Shown: positions 1 to 6,079, counted from the stretch's first letter. The stretch: 9,053 nt of DNA from CAYYNP01 sp964472545 (GCA_964472545.1 CAYYNP010000367.1:1-9053), one strand, 5' to 3'. Translations and numbers: made by a program. Notes: a model not told the origin generated them from the sequence alone.

Positions 1-67
1 ACTGTTGCTTAGCTGGACCACGGTTTTGTGCCAAACCCGTTGAAACAAAACACCGTACATCGAACAC

Positions 68-637
68 TTGCCGGTTGTCGAGGACGAGCGGCAGATCGAG
101 CCGAGAACCTCCCGCGAAGTGGCCCAACGATGTATCGCGGTCGTCTTGTGTGCCGTCAAGGGCGAGACGCAAGGCGAGGATCAGGAGTTCATCGAGCAAC
201 TCGTCCAAGATTACGATGCCGAAGCGTGTTTCTCGCCGGCGGAGGCGTGTTTCATCAGAAGTGCGACGCCCGAACACCAAGAACTGATCGACTACTGCTG
301 GCGATACGAATGTGTACACGTCTTCTTGTGGGCCCTCGGCCAGTTCGACAACCTGCAGCCGCCCAATACGATCTGCAACGTTGCCGATGAGGTCGATCTG
401 ATACGCGGCGCCGTGCCGCGGGGGTTCATCGAAGACGCCAAACTTCGCCCTCAGTCCGAGATCCTTGATGTGGCCGACCTCTACTACCGTCTACATTGGG
501 CAGCAATCCACCTGCGCCTACACGGCCAGCAGTCGGATGCAATCGACGAGGGCATCATTCGGGAACGGCATCGCGCGCTCAACTGGCTTATCAGATACAT
601 GAACCAGGAGTGGGATGACGTGACCACGGACACCTAG
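68..637 (+). CDS. DUF4272 domain protein, N-terminus probably lost
   Basis: The 189-residue product matches the DUF4272 family as I know it: an LP-x-x-E-D-E start, an E-V-A-Q-R helix, the block LLWALG-like FLWALGQFDNLQPP near residues 89-102, A-K-L-R-P about 127-131, DLYYRLHWA about 139-147, and the closing E-R-H-R-A-L-N-W-L and WDDVTTDT motifs. No biochemical role is known to me for this family; it is probably cytoplasmic, with no signal peptide or membrane segment. The start used is TTG at 68, directly at the conserved LP. Relatives usually carry about 20 more residues before this point. Here the same frame can be read back to codon 44 and gives NKTPYIEH, which still fits the family, then hits TGA at 41-43. 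So the 5' end is either truncated or frameshifted. The family call is firm; whether the gene is intact is uncertain. Confidence 0.8.
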   Translation: MPVVEDERQIEPRTSREVAQRCIAVVLCAVKGETQGEDQEFIEQLVQDYDAEACFSPAEACFIRSATPEHQELIDYCWRYECVHVFLWALGQFDNLQPPNTICNVADEVDLIRGAVPRGFIEDAKLRPQSEILDVADLYYRLHWAAIHLRLHGQQSDAIDEGIIRERHRALNWLIRYMNQEWDDVTTDT

Positions 638-739
638 CGCCTTATCGCCCGCCGGTAAATGAACGCCGCGAAAATCGCCGCCCAGGCTCCGGCCACGCCG
701 TTGGATGTTCCACGCTCTTGACATCGGAGATGCAATCTC
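638..739. other. Short intergenic gap without a clear gene
   Basis: These 102 bases separate the DUF4272 gene from the 107-residue gene. I see no hairpin with a T-tract and no strong promoter. On the minus strand the stretch reads as a hydrophobic, alanine-rich segment ending in a basic RRAIRR tail before a stop at 634-636, like the end of a membrane anchor, but no credible gene leads into it. Confidence 0.4.
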
Positions 740-1063
740 GTGAATGACCGGAAGGTACGTAAGCACGCTCGATACAAGAACGAACCGGTAATCGCGTTCG
801 CCTGGTACCGCCGGGAAGAATGGGAGAGGTTGCGGGAGATCGCAGCGGATCGGGACGTGCTCGAGGACACGTACGACGAATGGCTGCGATCGGCGCGGCA
901 AACGCTGCTGAGCCTGCAAGCCAAGGGACGGCGCGTACAGAAGACCAACATTGGCGTAGAGGAGTTGTTGCGTTGGTGTCAGTCGCGAAAAGTGGCCGTG
1001 GACGGAAACGCGCGGGCCGAGTTTGCCGCTGCCATCCTGCAGCAGCAACACACCGATTCCTGA
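740..1063 (+). CDS. Small conserved-looking protein of unknown function
   Basis: I do not recognise a named family. The 107-residue product starts at GTG 740 with a GGAG Shine-Dalgarno match at 726-729, ten bases upstream. It is predicted soluble and helical, rich in Arg, Glu and Trp. Visible blocks are AFAWYRREEWERLREIAAD (about residues 19-37), YDEWLRSA (about 45-52), a basic KGRRVQKTNI stretch, then LLRWCQSRK and ARAEFAAAIL near the end. The alternation of W/Y-containing helices and the coherent codon use favour a real gene over a chance frame. It lies 102 bases after the DUF4272 gene on the same strand and ends 9 bases from the converging sulfatase stop, leaving no room for separate terminators. 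Function cannot be assigned. Confidence 0.65.
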   Translation: MNDRKVRKHARYKNEPVIAFAWYRREEWERLREIAADRDVLEDTYDEWLRSARQTLLSLQAKGRRVQKTNIGVEELLRWCQSRKVAVDGNARAEFAAAILQQQHTDS

Positions 1064-1072
1064 AGTTTCCCC

Positions 1073-2929
1073 CTACTGCAAATCCGCCAACGTCTTGCGG
1101 AGCAAGTTCGGCACGTAGTTGCCCGTACGCGGCGGGAGATTGGCGGCTTTGGTGGGCAACGCCTTGATGGCCGAAAAGGCAGGCTTGGCACGTTCGTCGA
1201 GGATATCCAGCGCGTTGACCGCCATCATCGAGACGTAGACGCTGTTGCGATCCAACGAGGCAAGTTCGAGTAGTACGGCGACCGACTTGGCAACGTCGTC
1301 GCGGCCGCCGTAACGGCCCAGCGCTTCGGCGGCGATAGCGCGGACGTAGGGCGAACGGTCGGACAACGCGCTGCGCAACGGTTCCGACGCCGCGCGAACC
1401 GCCTCGCGGCCGCGCATCAACAGGCCCATCGCCGCCCAGTAACGGACGGCACTATCGTCGTCGGCAAACAACGCCGCCAGTTCATCGGCAGCGTCGGGGT
1501 CCAATGACGCCGCCAACTCGGCCGCCGCCATGGTCTTTTCAATCGGGTACTTCGCCGCGTCGTGGCCCATTTCGTACGGCGTCAAGTCCGGCGCCCGTTG
1601 GTGCATCTCGCCTTCCGGAAGGAAGCCCAGGTCGCGGATCTTCAGTGCCAGGTCCCGCTGGGCTTTGCGCAACCGCTTCAATACCTCTTGATGTTCCGGC
1701 GAGTCGGCCAGGTTGTTTACCTCATCGGGATCGTTTTCGAGGTCGTAAAGCTCCTCGGCCGGCTTCGTCTCCCAAAAGTACGTTTGCGGCGGGCTGAGCT
1801 TGCCCTGGTCGTAAAGCTGCTTCCAGACCCGCGTGGTCGGCGTTTGGAACATGTAGGCGATGAACTGGCCGTAGATCTTGTGCGGCATGTAGTTGCGCAC
1901 GTAGACGTAGCGCTTGTCGCGGACCGTGCGGACCATGTCGTAACGCTCGTCCATGCGGCCGCGGAAGCCGAAGCCGAAGGGCTGCTCGGGCGTCTCGTAC
2001 TTGCCCAAGAAGGCGTGGCCCTGCATGAACTCCGGCGGCCGAATACCCGCCAGCGAGAGCACCGTGGGGGCCAGGTCGATAAAGCCCACCAGCCGATCCG
2101 ACTTGCCGCCGGGTGCGAAACCGTCCGGCGCGAGGTGGCGGAACTTCTCGGGCACCGAGACGATCATCGGCACGCTGAGCCCGGAGTTGTACGGCCAACG
2201 CTTGCTCCGCGGCATGCCGGAGCCGTGGTCGCCGTAGTAGAAGACGATCGTATCGTCGGCCAAGCCGTCTTCTTCGAGCTGCGCCAGCGCGCCGCCCACG
2301 CGGCGGTCCATCTCGGTGATCTTGTCGTAATACTGGGCCCAATCGAGCCGCACCTCCGGCGTGTCGGGATGATAGGCCGGCACGCGGACCTTGGCCGGAT
2401 CATGCACCGGCGTATGCGGCCGGCGGCGGATCTGGCTTTCGTGGCTGGTGGTGAAGTTGAACACCGCCAAGAACGGCTGCCCTGGTCGGCGGTTGCGGTA
2501 GTGTGCCCGGCCGCTCGACTCGTCCCACACCCCGGCGGGCTTCTGCAGATTGTAGTCCTCTTTGCTGTTGTTGGTGCAGTAGTATCCCGCCGCGCGAAGA
2601 TACTGCGGAAACATCTTCATCGAACTCGGCAGCCGGGTCATGCTCCGCATGTGTTGCGAACCCGTGCTCGGCGGATAGACGCCCGAGATGATCGTGGTGC
2701 GGGCAGGAGCACAGACCGGGGCGGTCGACCAGGCATTCAGATAGATCACGCCCCGCTCGGCGATACGGTCGATGTTGGGCGTGTCGGCGAACTCGTCGCC
2801 ATAGGCCCCGATATGCGGGCCGTTGTCTTCGCTGGTGATCCAGAGGATGTTCGGGCGCTCGGCCGCGCCGGCTGGAATCGTTGAAGAACAAAGCAGCACC
2901 GCCGCCAGTATCAGGACCAGGATTCTCAT
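1073..2929 (-). CDS. Exported type I sulfatase with C-terminal HEAT-like repeats
   Basis: A 618-residue type I (formylglycine-dependent) sulfatase, which hydrolyses sulfate esters, or possibly N-sulfate, on glycans. Residues 1-23 form a signal peptide with an A-G-A-A cleavage region, so it acts outside the cytoplasm. The mature protein opens with RPNILWITSEDN; D35 and N36 sit where calcium ligands are expected. The signature C-x-P-x-R is C73-A-P-A-R77, so Cys73 is the residue converted to formylglycine. Further active-site candidates are H163 (TTSHES) and D234-H235 (YYGDHG) followed by K243. About residues 465-600 look like two or three HEAT-type helical repeats (DDSAVRYWAAMGLL, DRSPYVRAIAAEALGRYG), an extension seen in some planctomycete sulfatases. 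The start at 2929 is preferred over an in-frame upstream ATG at 3202 because it begins the signal peptide and has GGGAGA seven bases upstream. The substrate is not readable; SGSH-like heparan N-sulfatases are one possible relation. Confidence 0.93.
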   Translation of the reverse strand: MRILVLILAAVLLCSSTIPAGAAERPNILWITSEDNGPHIGAYGDEFADTPNIDRIAERGVIYLNAWSTAPVCAPARTTIISGVYPPSTGSQHMRSMTRLPSSMKMFPQYLRAAGYYCTNNSKEDYNLQKPAGVWDESSGRAHYRNRRPGQPFLAVFNFTTSHESQIRRRPHTPVHDPAKVRVPAYHPDTPEVRLDWAQYYDKITEMDRRVGGALAQLEEDGLADDTIVFYYGDHGSGMPRSKRWPYNSGLSVPMIVSVPEKFRHLAPDGFAPGGKSDRLVGFIDLAPTVLSLAGIRPPEFMQGHAFLGKYETPEQPFGFGFRGRMDERYDMVRTVRDKRYVYVRNYMPHKIYGQFIAYMFQTPTTRVWKQLYDQGKLSPPQTYFWETKPAEELYDLENDPDEVNNLADSPEHQEVLKRLRKAQRDLALKIRDLGFLPEGEMHQRAPDLTPYEMGHDAAKYPIEKTMAAAELAASLDPDAADELAALFADDDSAVRYWAAMGLLMRGREAVRAASEPLRSALSDRSPYVRAIAAEALGRYGGRDDVAKSVAVLLELASLDRNSVYVSMMAVNALDILDERAKPAFSAIKALPTKAANLPPRTGNYVPNLLRKTLADLQ

Positions 2930-2936
2930 CGCGCGA

Positions 2937-2942
2937 TCTCCC
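2937..2942 (-). promoter_or_regulatory. Shine-Dalgarno site fixing the sulfatase start
   Basis: Read on the minus strand this is GGGAGA, seven bases before the ATG at 2929-2927. It decides the start codon against the longer open frame reaching back to 3202, whose extra 91 residues would run through the inverted repeat and bury the signal peptide. Confidence 0.7.
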
Positions 2943-3019
2943 AACAACGTGGTTGCCTTCCGGCACGGCGGCCGGAGAGCTTGGGCGCCATTCTCGCCCG
3001 GCAAAGCGGCGGCGCCAGG

Positions 3020-3140
3020 CACAAAGCCGCGACCGGTGGTCGCGCCCCGCACGTACGGTATCACGCAACGTCGGGCGAAGCGATTCCATGTCGGTCGGTG
3101 CGCCGCGGCATCGGGCGCGACCACCGGTCGCGGCTTTGTG
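3020..3140. repeat. Perfect 28-bp inverted repeat pair (REP/BIME-like)
   Basis: Bases 3020-3047 and 3113-3140 are exact reverse complements over 28 bp, separated by 65 bp. Each arm also holds its own small hairpin, CGCGACC-GGT-GGTCGCG (3029-3045 in the left arm), so the region can fold as two local hairpins or one long stem. A self-palindromic unit present twice in opposite orientation between genes is the layout of BIMEs built from REP units. The element lies in the gap between two divergent genes and so between their promoters. Both neighbouring reading frames happen to stay open across it. Whether it recurs in the genome cannot be judged here. Confidence 0.8.
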
Positions 3141-3161
3141 ACGACGCGCGGGACTGTGTGC

Positions 3162-3190
3162 TTGGCACGCGCCGAAACGAATGCTAGCAT
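3162..3190 (+). promoter_or_regulatory. Candidate sigma70-type promoter for the FG-GAP/VCBS gene
   Basis: TTGGCA at 3162-3167 matches the -35 consensus at five of six positions, and TAGCAT at 3185-3190 matches the -10 at four of six, with a 17-bp spacer. Transcription would start near 3197, after the ATG at 3189 and a few bases before the ATG at 3201, making the message nearly leaderless. Only a motif match, in a GC-rich genome where such matches are fairly rare. Confidence 0.3.
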
Positions 3191-4610
3191 GACGCAAATC
3201 ATGATCTACCGCACACTCGCTCATGCCGTATACTGGCTTGCCGTCGGTTGCGCGTCTGCCGCCGAGCCCCGTGATCCGCTGCTCTATCGCCGCGTGGCCC
3301 TGCCGGAGGAGTTGCTCACCACGCGTAACGGCATAACCTTCGGCGGCGACGTGCGGATCGGGGATCTTACGGGCGACGGACGGTGCGATTTCGTCGTCTA
3401 TCGGTGCAACCACGGTGCGCCGCGCGGGGCGCATCAGGGCGGGCTGAAGCCGTGTTTCCTCGGGGCGTTCGATCTCGACGGCAAGTTACTCTGGCAGCAA
3501 GGCGAGGGCGGCAACCAGCCGTCGCGGCCGATGTCGGTTACTGTATACAACATGGACGGCCGCAAAGGCGACGAGATCGTCTGCTTCTGGCATCGGCCGG
3601 ATCCGGCCACCGAGGCCGATTGGCGGTCGCTGGCCGATGTGGTCGTGCAAATTCGCGATGGCCGCACGGGGCGCGTTCTCCGCCAGGCGGCCCCGGCGGC
3701 GATTACTCGACGAAGAATGAAAGACCCCGGCGGCTCGAACTGGGTGCATCAACGCTTGTTGATCGCCAACTTCCGCGGCACGCCCGCGCCGCGCGACGTG
3801 GTCGTCAAACTGGGCGATACTTACGCGGCGCTCGACGAACGGCTCGACGTGCTCTGGACCTATACGACGCCATGGATCGAGTACAGCCATTGCCCGGCCT
3901 ACATCCCGGCCGTGGGCGACCTCGACGGCGACGGACGCGACGAACTGGTCGGCGGCCATTTCGTGCTCGCATCGGACGGCACGCCCGTCTGGGAGAAACG
4001 GCTCGGCCGCCACATGGACTCGGTTGCGGTGGCCGCGTGGGATGGCAGCAACGTGCGGGCGATCTGTTCGGGATTCGGGCACGTCGTGGACCTTCGCGGC
4101 AACGTGATCCTCCGGCTTGGCGAGCAACTCGTACCGCACGGCCAAGAGGTGCGCGTGGCCGATTTCCGCAGCGACTTCGCCGGCCCGGAGATGGCCCTGC
4201 GCTACAACGGACACACGCCCGAGGTGTGCGTTGTCGGCAGCACAAACGGCCGAGTCATCGGGCGGATGAAACTCAACGAGTCGCCGACCAACGTGGGCAT
4301 GGAGCCGGTCTATTGGAACGGGCCGGATCGGCCGGCGCTATTGGCCAACGGCGGCCGGCTGTGGGACCTGCAATCCGGAGATTCGCAAAGCCTGCCCGGG
4401 CTGCCTCCGCCAGGTGGAAACCGCGCGCATCGCATGGGCTTCTACCACACGATCGCGGCCGACGTTTGCGGCGACCGGCGCGAGGAATTGGTCCTTTGGG
4501 ACCCGACGGCCGAGGGTGTTTACGTCTACACGGCGGCGCCGCTCGACAAACGGGCCTACCGCGGCTACGACGCCGGCCCACGGCAATTCAACCCACGGTT
4601 GATGGATTAA
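3189..4610 (+). CDS. Exported FG-GAP/VCBS-type beta-propeller protein
   Basis: The 473-residue product has an N-terminal hydrophobic segment and an A-S-A-A-E-P site around residues 22-26, so it is probably exported. The rest is beta-rich with recurring Asp loops of the FG-GAP/VCBS or calcium-binding propeller kind: DLTGDGRCDFVV (59-70), DLDGKLLW (95-102), DLDGDGRDELVGG (244-256) and DVCGDRREELVLWD (425-438). It closes with GPRQFNPRLMD. The arrangement recalls propeller-type polysaccharide lyases such as rhamnogalacturonan lyases, but I cannot point to lyase catalytic residues, so glycan binding or cleavage is inference. Start: ATG 3189 gives a 24-residue leader; ATG 3201 (M5) gives an equally good leader and fits the candidate promoter better. 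Neither has a strong Shine-Dalgarno site. The frame continues upstream to 2823, antisense to the sulfatase and through the inverted repeat, and that extension is not credible. The sulfatase is divergent, suggesting a shared glycan-degradation role. Confidence 0.85.
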   Translation: MTQIMIYRTLAHAVYWLAVGCASAAEPRDPLLYRRVALPEELLTTRNGITFGGDVRIGDLTGDGRCDFVVYRCNHGAPRGAHQGGLKPCFLGAFDLDGKLLWQQGEGGNQPSRPMSVTVYNMDGRKGDEIVCFWHRPDPATEADWRSLADVVVQIRDGRTGRVLRQAAPAAITRRRMKDPGGSNWVHQRLLIANFRGTPAPRDVVVKLGDTYAALDERLDVLWTYTTPWIEYSHCPAYIPAVGDLDGDGRDELVGGHFVLASDGTPVWEKRLGRHMDSVAVAAWDGSNVRAICSGFGHVVDLRGNVILRLGEQLVPHGQEVRVADFRSDFAGPEMALRYNGHTPEVCVVGSTNGRVIGRMKLNESPTNVGMEPVYWNGPDRPALLANGGRLWDLQSGDSQSLPGLPPPGGNRAHRMGFYHTIAADVCGDRREELVLWDPTAEGVYVYTAAPLDKRAYRGYDAGPRQFNPRLMD

Positions 4611-4709
4611 GGGCTTGTCCGGAAACAACTTCGTCCGCTTCATGGTAGCCATCACACTCCGTGTGATGATTCGCCCGAAAAACTGCGAAGTTGTTTCCGG
4701 ACAGGCCCT
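4610..4709. repeat. 100-bp nested inverted repeat, MITE-like
   Basis: Arms at 4610-4633 and 4686-4709 are reverse complements over 24 bp with one mismatch (T at 4615, which pairs as G-U in RNA). An 8-bp hairpin, CATCACAC-TCC-GTGTGATG at 4650-4668, lies at the exact centre, so the whole unit is nearly symmetrical. TA dinucleotides sit at 4608-4609 and 4709-4710, which could be a TA target duplication as left by some IS630 or IS5-group elements. There is no coding capacity. The left arm starts on the last base of the preceding TAA stop. No T-tract follows, so it is not a standard Rho-independent terminator, although a stem this long could still affect transcript ends. It could be a non-autonomous mobile element or a dispersed palindrome. 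Confidence 0.65.
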
Positions 4710-4830
4710 AGGTCCGCGAGCCGTGTCGACTCGAGAATACCCGGCGCAACGCTATCTTGCCCAGTCGTGTTAGCTTGCGGGAGCCTGGCAGAGAATAGGG
4801 GCGAAGCTGGCTCCGGCAGAAAAACCGCAC

Positions 4831-4859
4831 TTTCCCGCACGGCTGCTAAGCGGTAGAAT
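4831..4859 (+). promoter_or_regulatory. Weak promoter-like site in the non-coding stretch
   Basis: TAGAAT at 4854-4859 is a good -10 match (five of six), and TTTCCC at 4831-4836 is a poor -35 match (three of six) at a 17-bp spacing. If real, a transcript would begin near 4866 and could end at the hairpin at 5036-5077, giving an RNA of roughly 210 bases without an obvious reading frame. Confidence 0.2.
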
Positions 4860-5010
4860 AGCGTTATCGTCGAGTCCGTGGCGCTGTTTTGCACTTCGCA
4901 AGCGCACTTCTGCCGCAGCGGGATTCACCGCGGCAACGCCCGAACTCGTTTCGCAAGACAAGTCCGACGTTTCCATTTTCCATCAATACGTTCCTCGTTG
5001 CGCAGGTACC

Positions 5011-5029
5011 GTAGCGTCTTGTACGCTAC
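5011..5029 (+). repeat. Small 7-bp stem-loop
   Basis: GTAGCGT at 5011-5017 and ACGCTAC at 5023-5029 form a perfect 7-bp stem with a 5-base loop. It stands seven bases before the larger terminator-like hairpin, so the two could form a tandem structure at the end of one transcript. Confidence 0.55.
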
Positions 5030-5035
5030 ATATTT

Positions 5036-5077
5036 GGGGTCGGGAGGGTATCCTGAGTACCCTTCCCGGCCCCTTTT
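5036..5077 (+). terminator. Rho-independent-like terminator, plus strand
   Basis: The left arm 5036-5050 and right arm 5058-5073 pair through about 15 bp with one G-U pair and one single-base bulge around a 7-base loop. TTTT follows at 5074-5077. The minus strand lacks a T-tract after the stem, so the signal points to plus-strand transcription. The only plus-strand gene upstream ends at 4610, more than 400 bases away, so this would terminate either a long read-through tail or an unannotated small RNA. Confidence 0.55.
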
Positions 5078-5082
5078 CTGTT

Positions 5083-5189
5083 GGCGGGACGGGAGTCTCC
5101 TTCCGGCGGCACTACTTCTCGCATGGATCGAGCGGGGACGATTGAAGTTGGCTGCAGTGTGCCACTCGATTGGGAAGGAGAGTCCCGCC
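5083..5189. repeat. Split inverted repeat just downstream of larB
   Basis: GGCGGGAC (5083-5090) pairs with GTCCCGCC (5182-5189), and CTCCTTCC (5097-5104) pairs with GGAAGGAG (5173-5180), leaving an asymmetric internal loop of six bases against one. The arms enclose 68 bases, inside which GGCAC (5108-5112) can pair with GTGCC (5159-5163). The repeat begins four bases after the larB stop on the minus strand, but no T-tract follows there, so it is not a classical terminator. It may be a structured 3' end or another small palindromic element. Confidence 0.5.
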
Positions 5190-5193
5190 CCCG

Positions 5194-5988
5194 CTACCGC
5201 CTCTGTGCCGAATTCTTCGCGATCAGCCCGGCCACGTAGCCGCCTTTGAAGCCGGCGTCGATGTTGACCACGGTGACGTTCGAAGCGCAACTGTTGAGCA
5301 TACCCAACAGGGCCGCCACGCCGCCGAAACTGGCCCCGTAGCCGATGCTGGTGGGCACGGCCACCACGGGGCAGGCCACGTGGCCGCCGACCACGCTGGG
5401 CAACGCGCCCTCCATGCCTGCGCAAACAACCACCGCGTCGGCGTCTTGTAGCAGCGGCAGGTTGGCTGCCAGGCGATGCGGCCCGGCCACGCCCACGTCT
5501 TGGATGAGGCTGGTTTCTGCGCCGGTCCAAAGCGCCGTCTCCCGGGCTTCCTCGGCCACCGGCAGGTCGCTGGTCCCGGCGGTGACGATCGCCACGCGGC
5601 CGCAATCGGTCGGTGGTTCCGCCTCCGCCGCCTGGGGCTCTTTCGCCAAAGGAATGCGGAATATGCGGCCTATCGGGTTGTAGTGGGCCTGGGGAAACGC
5701 CTTCTGCAACTCGGCGGCCTGCTCGGCGGTCATCCGCGTGGCCAGCGCATCGACGCCGTTGTCGATCAGGGCGCGGAAGATCTTCTCCATCGCCGGCACG
5801 GTCTTGCCCTGGGCGAAAACGACTTCCGGGAAACCGCAGCGTCGGTGCCGATCCAGGTCGACCTGGGCCTCGCCCACGTCGGCGATTCCATGGCCGGTGA
5901 TCTGCTTGACGAACGTGTCGATCTCTACGTCGCCGGACAGCAACTGTCGGGCGAGTGCTTCAATGTGATGTGGGTTCATACATTCCAT
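5194..5988 (-). CDS. larB: LarB, nickel-pincer cofactor biosynthesis (P2CMN synthase)
   Basis: LarB carboxylates the pyridinium ring of nicotinate adenine dinucleotide and cleaves it, giving pyridinium-3,5-biscarboxylate mononucleotide, the first precursor of the nickel-pincer nucleotide used by LarA-type racemases. The 264-residue length is normal. The N-terminal part carries DLDRHRRCGFPEVVFAQGKT (44-63), typical of the family. The C-terminal PurE-like domain, about 131-257, has VAIVTAGTSDLPVAEEA, CAGMEGALPSVVGGHV, PTSIGYGASFGG and MLNSCASNVTVVNIDAGFKG. C234 in the SCAS motif corresponds to the cysteine I recall as catalytic in LarB, and E193 is also conserved. The start at 5988 is the longest; ATG at 5979 (M4) is an alternative with GGA closer upstream. 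It is cytoplasmic and divergent from the peptidase gene across 91 bp. No larA, larC or larE is in the window, so it stands alone here. Confidence 0.95.
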   Translation of the reverse strand: MECMNPHHIEALARQLLSGDVEIDTFVKQITGHGIADVGEAQVDLDRHRRCGFPEVVFAQGKTVPAMEKIFRALIDNGVDALATRMTAEQAAELQKAFPQAHYNPIGRIFRIPLAKEPQAAEAEPPTDCGRVAIVTAGTSDLPVAEEARETALWTGAETSLIQDVGVAGPHRLAANLPLLQDADAVVVCAGMEGALPSVVGGHVACPVVAVPTSIGYGASFGGVAALLGMLNSCASNVTVVNIDAGFKGGYVAGLIAKNSAQRR

Positions 5989-6018
5989 CGTAACCTAGCG
6001 CGTTTCGAGGTGAAAGCC

Positions 6019-6047
6019 TTGCTCAAGGGGGCACTGGGCGGTCTAAT
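6019..6047 (+). promoter_or_regulatory. Candidate sigma70-type promoter for the peptidase-accBC run
   Basis: TTGCTC at 6019-6024 (three of six -35 positions) and TCTAAT at 6042-6047 (five of six -10 positions) are separated by 17 bp. Transcription would start near 6054, giving a leader of about 26 bases that contains the GGAG ribosome site of the peptidase gene. It lies in the 91-bp divergent gap beside larB. Confidence 0.4.
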
Positions 6048-6079
6048 GGCGGTTTTCGCTTTGCCCACCGGAGCCCATC

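Larger units (their letters stand above)
4710..5193. other. Palindrome-rich intergenic stretch without a convincing gene
   Basis: The frames open here (plus 4878-5249, minus 4652-4894 and 4770-4976) have no recognisable domains, lack good ribosome sites and cross hairpins, so I do not call them. The stretch contains a weak promoter-like site, two tandem hairpins of which the second is terminator-like, and a split inverted repeat beside larB, each listed separately. A further weak pairing is GGAGCC at 4780-4785 with GGCTCC at 4809-4814. No tRNA T-loop or rRNA motif was seen. Confidence 0.6.

Noticed and set aside
634..735. Hydrophobic tail ending in RRAIRR on the minus strand, resembling a membrane anchor or sorting tail
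   Set aside because: The frame upstream of it is antisense to the 107-residue gene and looks like noise, so at most it is a short relic.
1562..2884. A 440-codon plus-strand open frame opposite the sulfatase
   Set aside because: It is the antisense shadow of a high-GC gene. The minus strand encodes a full sulfatase with signature motifs, while this frame gives a His/Arg/Val-rich string with no domain.
3163..3177. TGGCACG resembling the -24 half of a sigma54 promoter
   Set aside because: The required GC of the -12 half is absent at the correct spacing (AA there instead).
2823..3188. N-terminal extension of the propeller gene back into the sulfatase
   Set aside because: It is antisense to the sulfatase start and crosses the same repeat; the signal peptide starts at 3189 or 3201.
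2930..3202. N-terminal extension of the sulfatase frame to an upstream ATG
   Set aside because: It would place 91 basic residues ahead of a clear signal peptide and translate the inverted repeat; a good ribosome site supports the start at 2929.
4652..4894. An 80-codon minus-strand frame
   Set aside because: It starts at GTG without a ribosome site and ends inside the 100-bp palindrome; the composition is unremarkable and I see no domain.
4878..5249. A 123-codon plus-strand frame in the intergenic stretch
   Set aside because: It crosses three hairpins and the end of larB, has no ribosome site, and its product has no recognisable domain.
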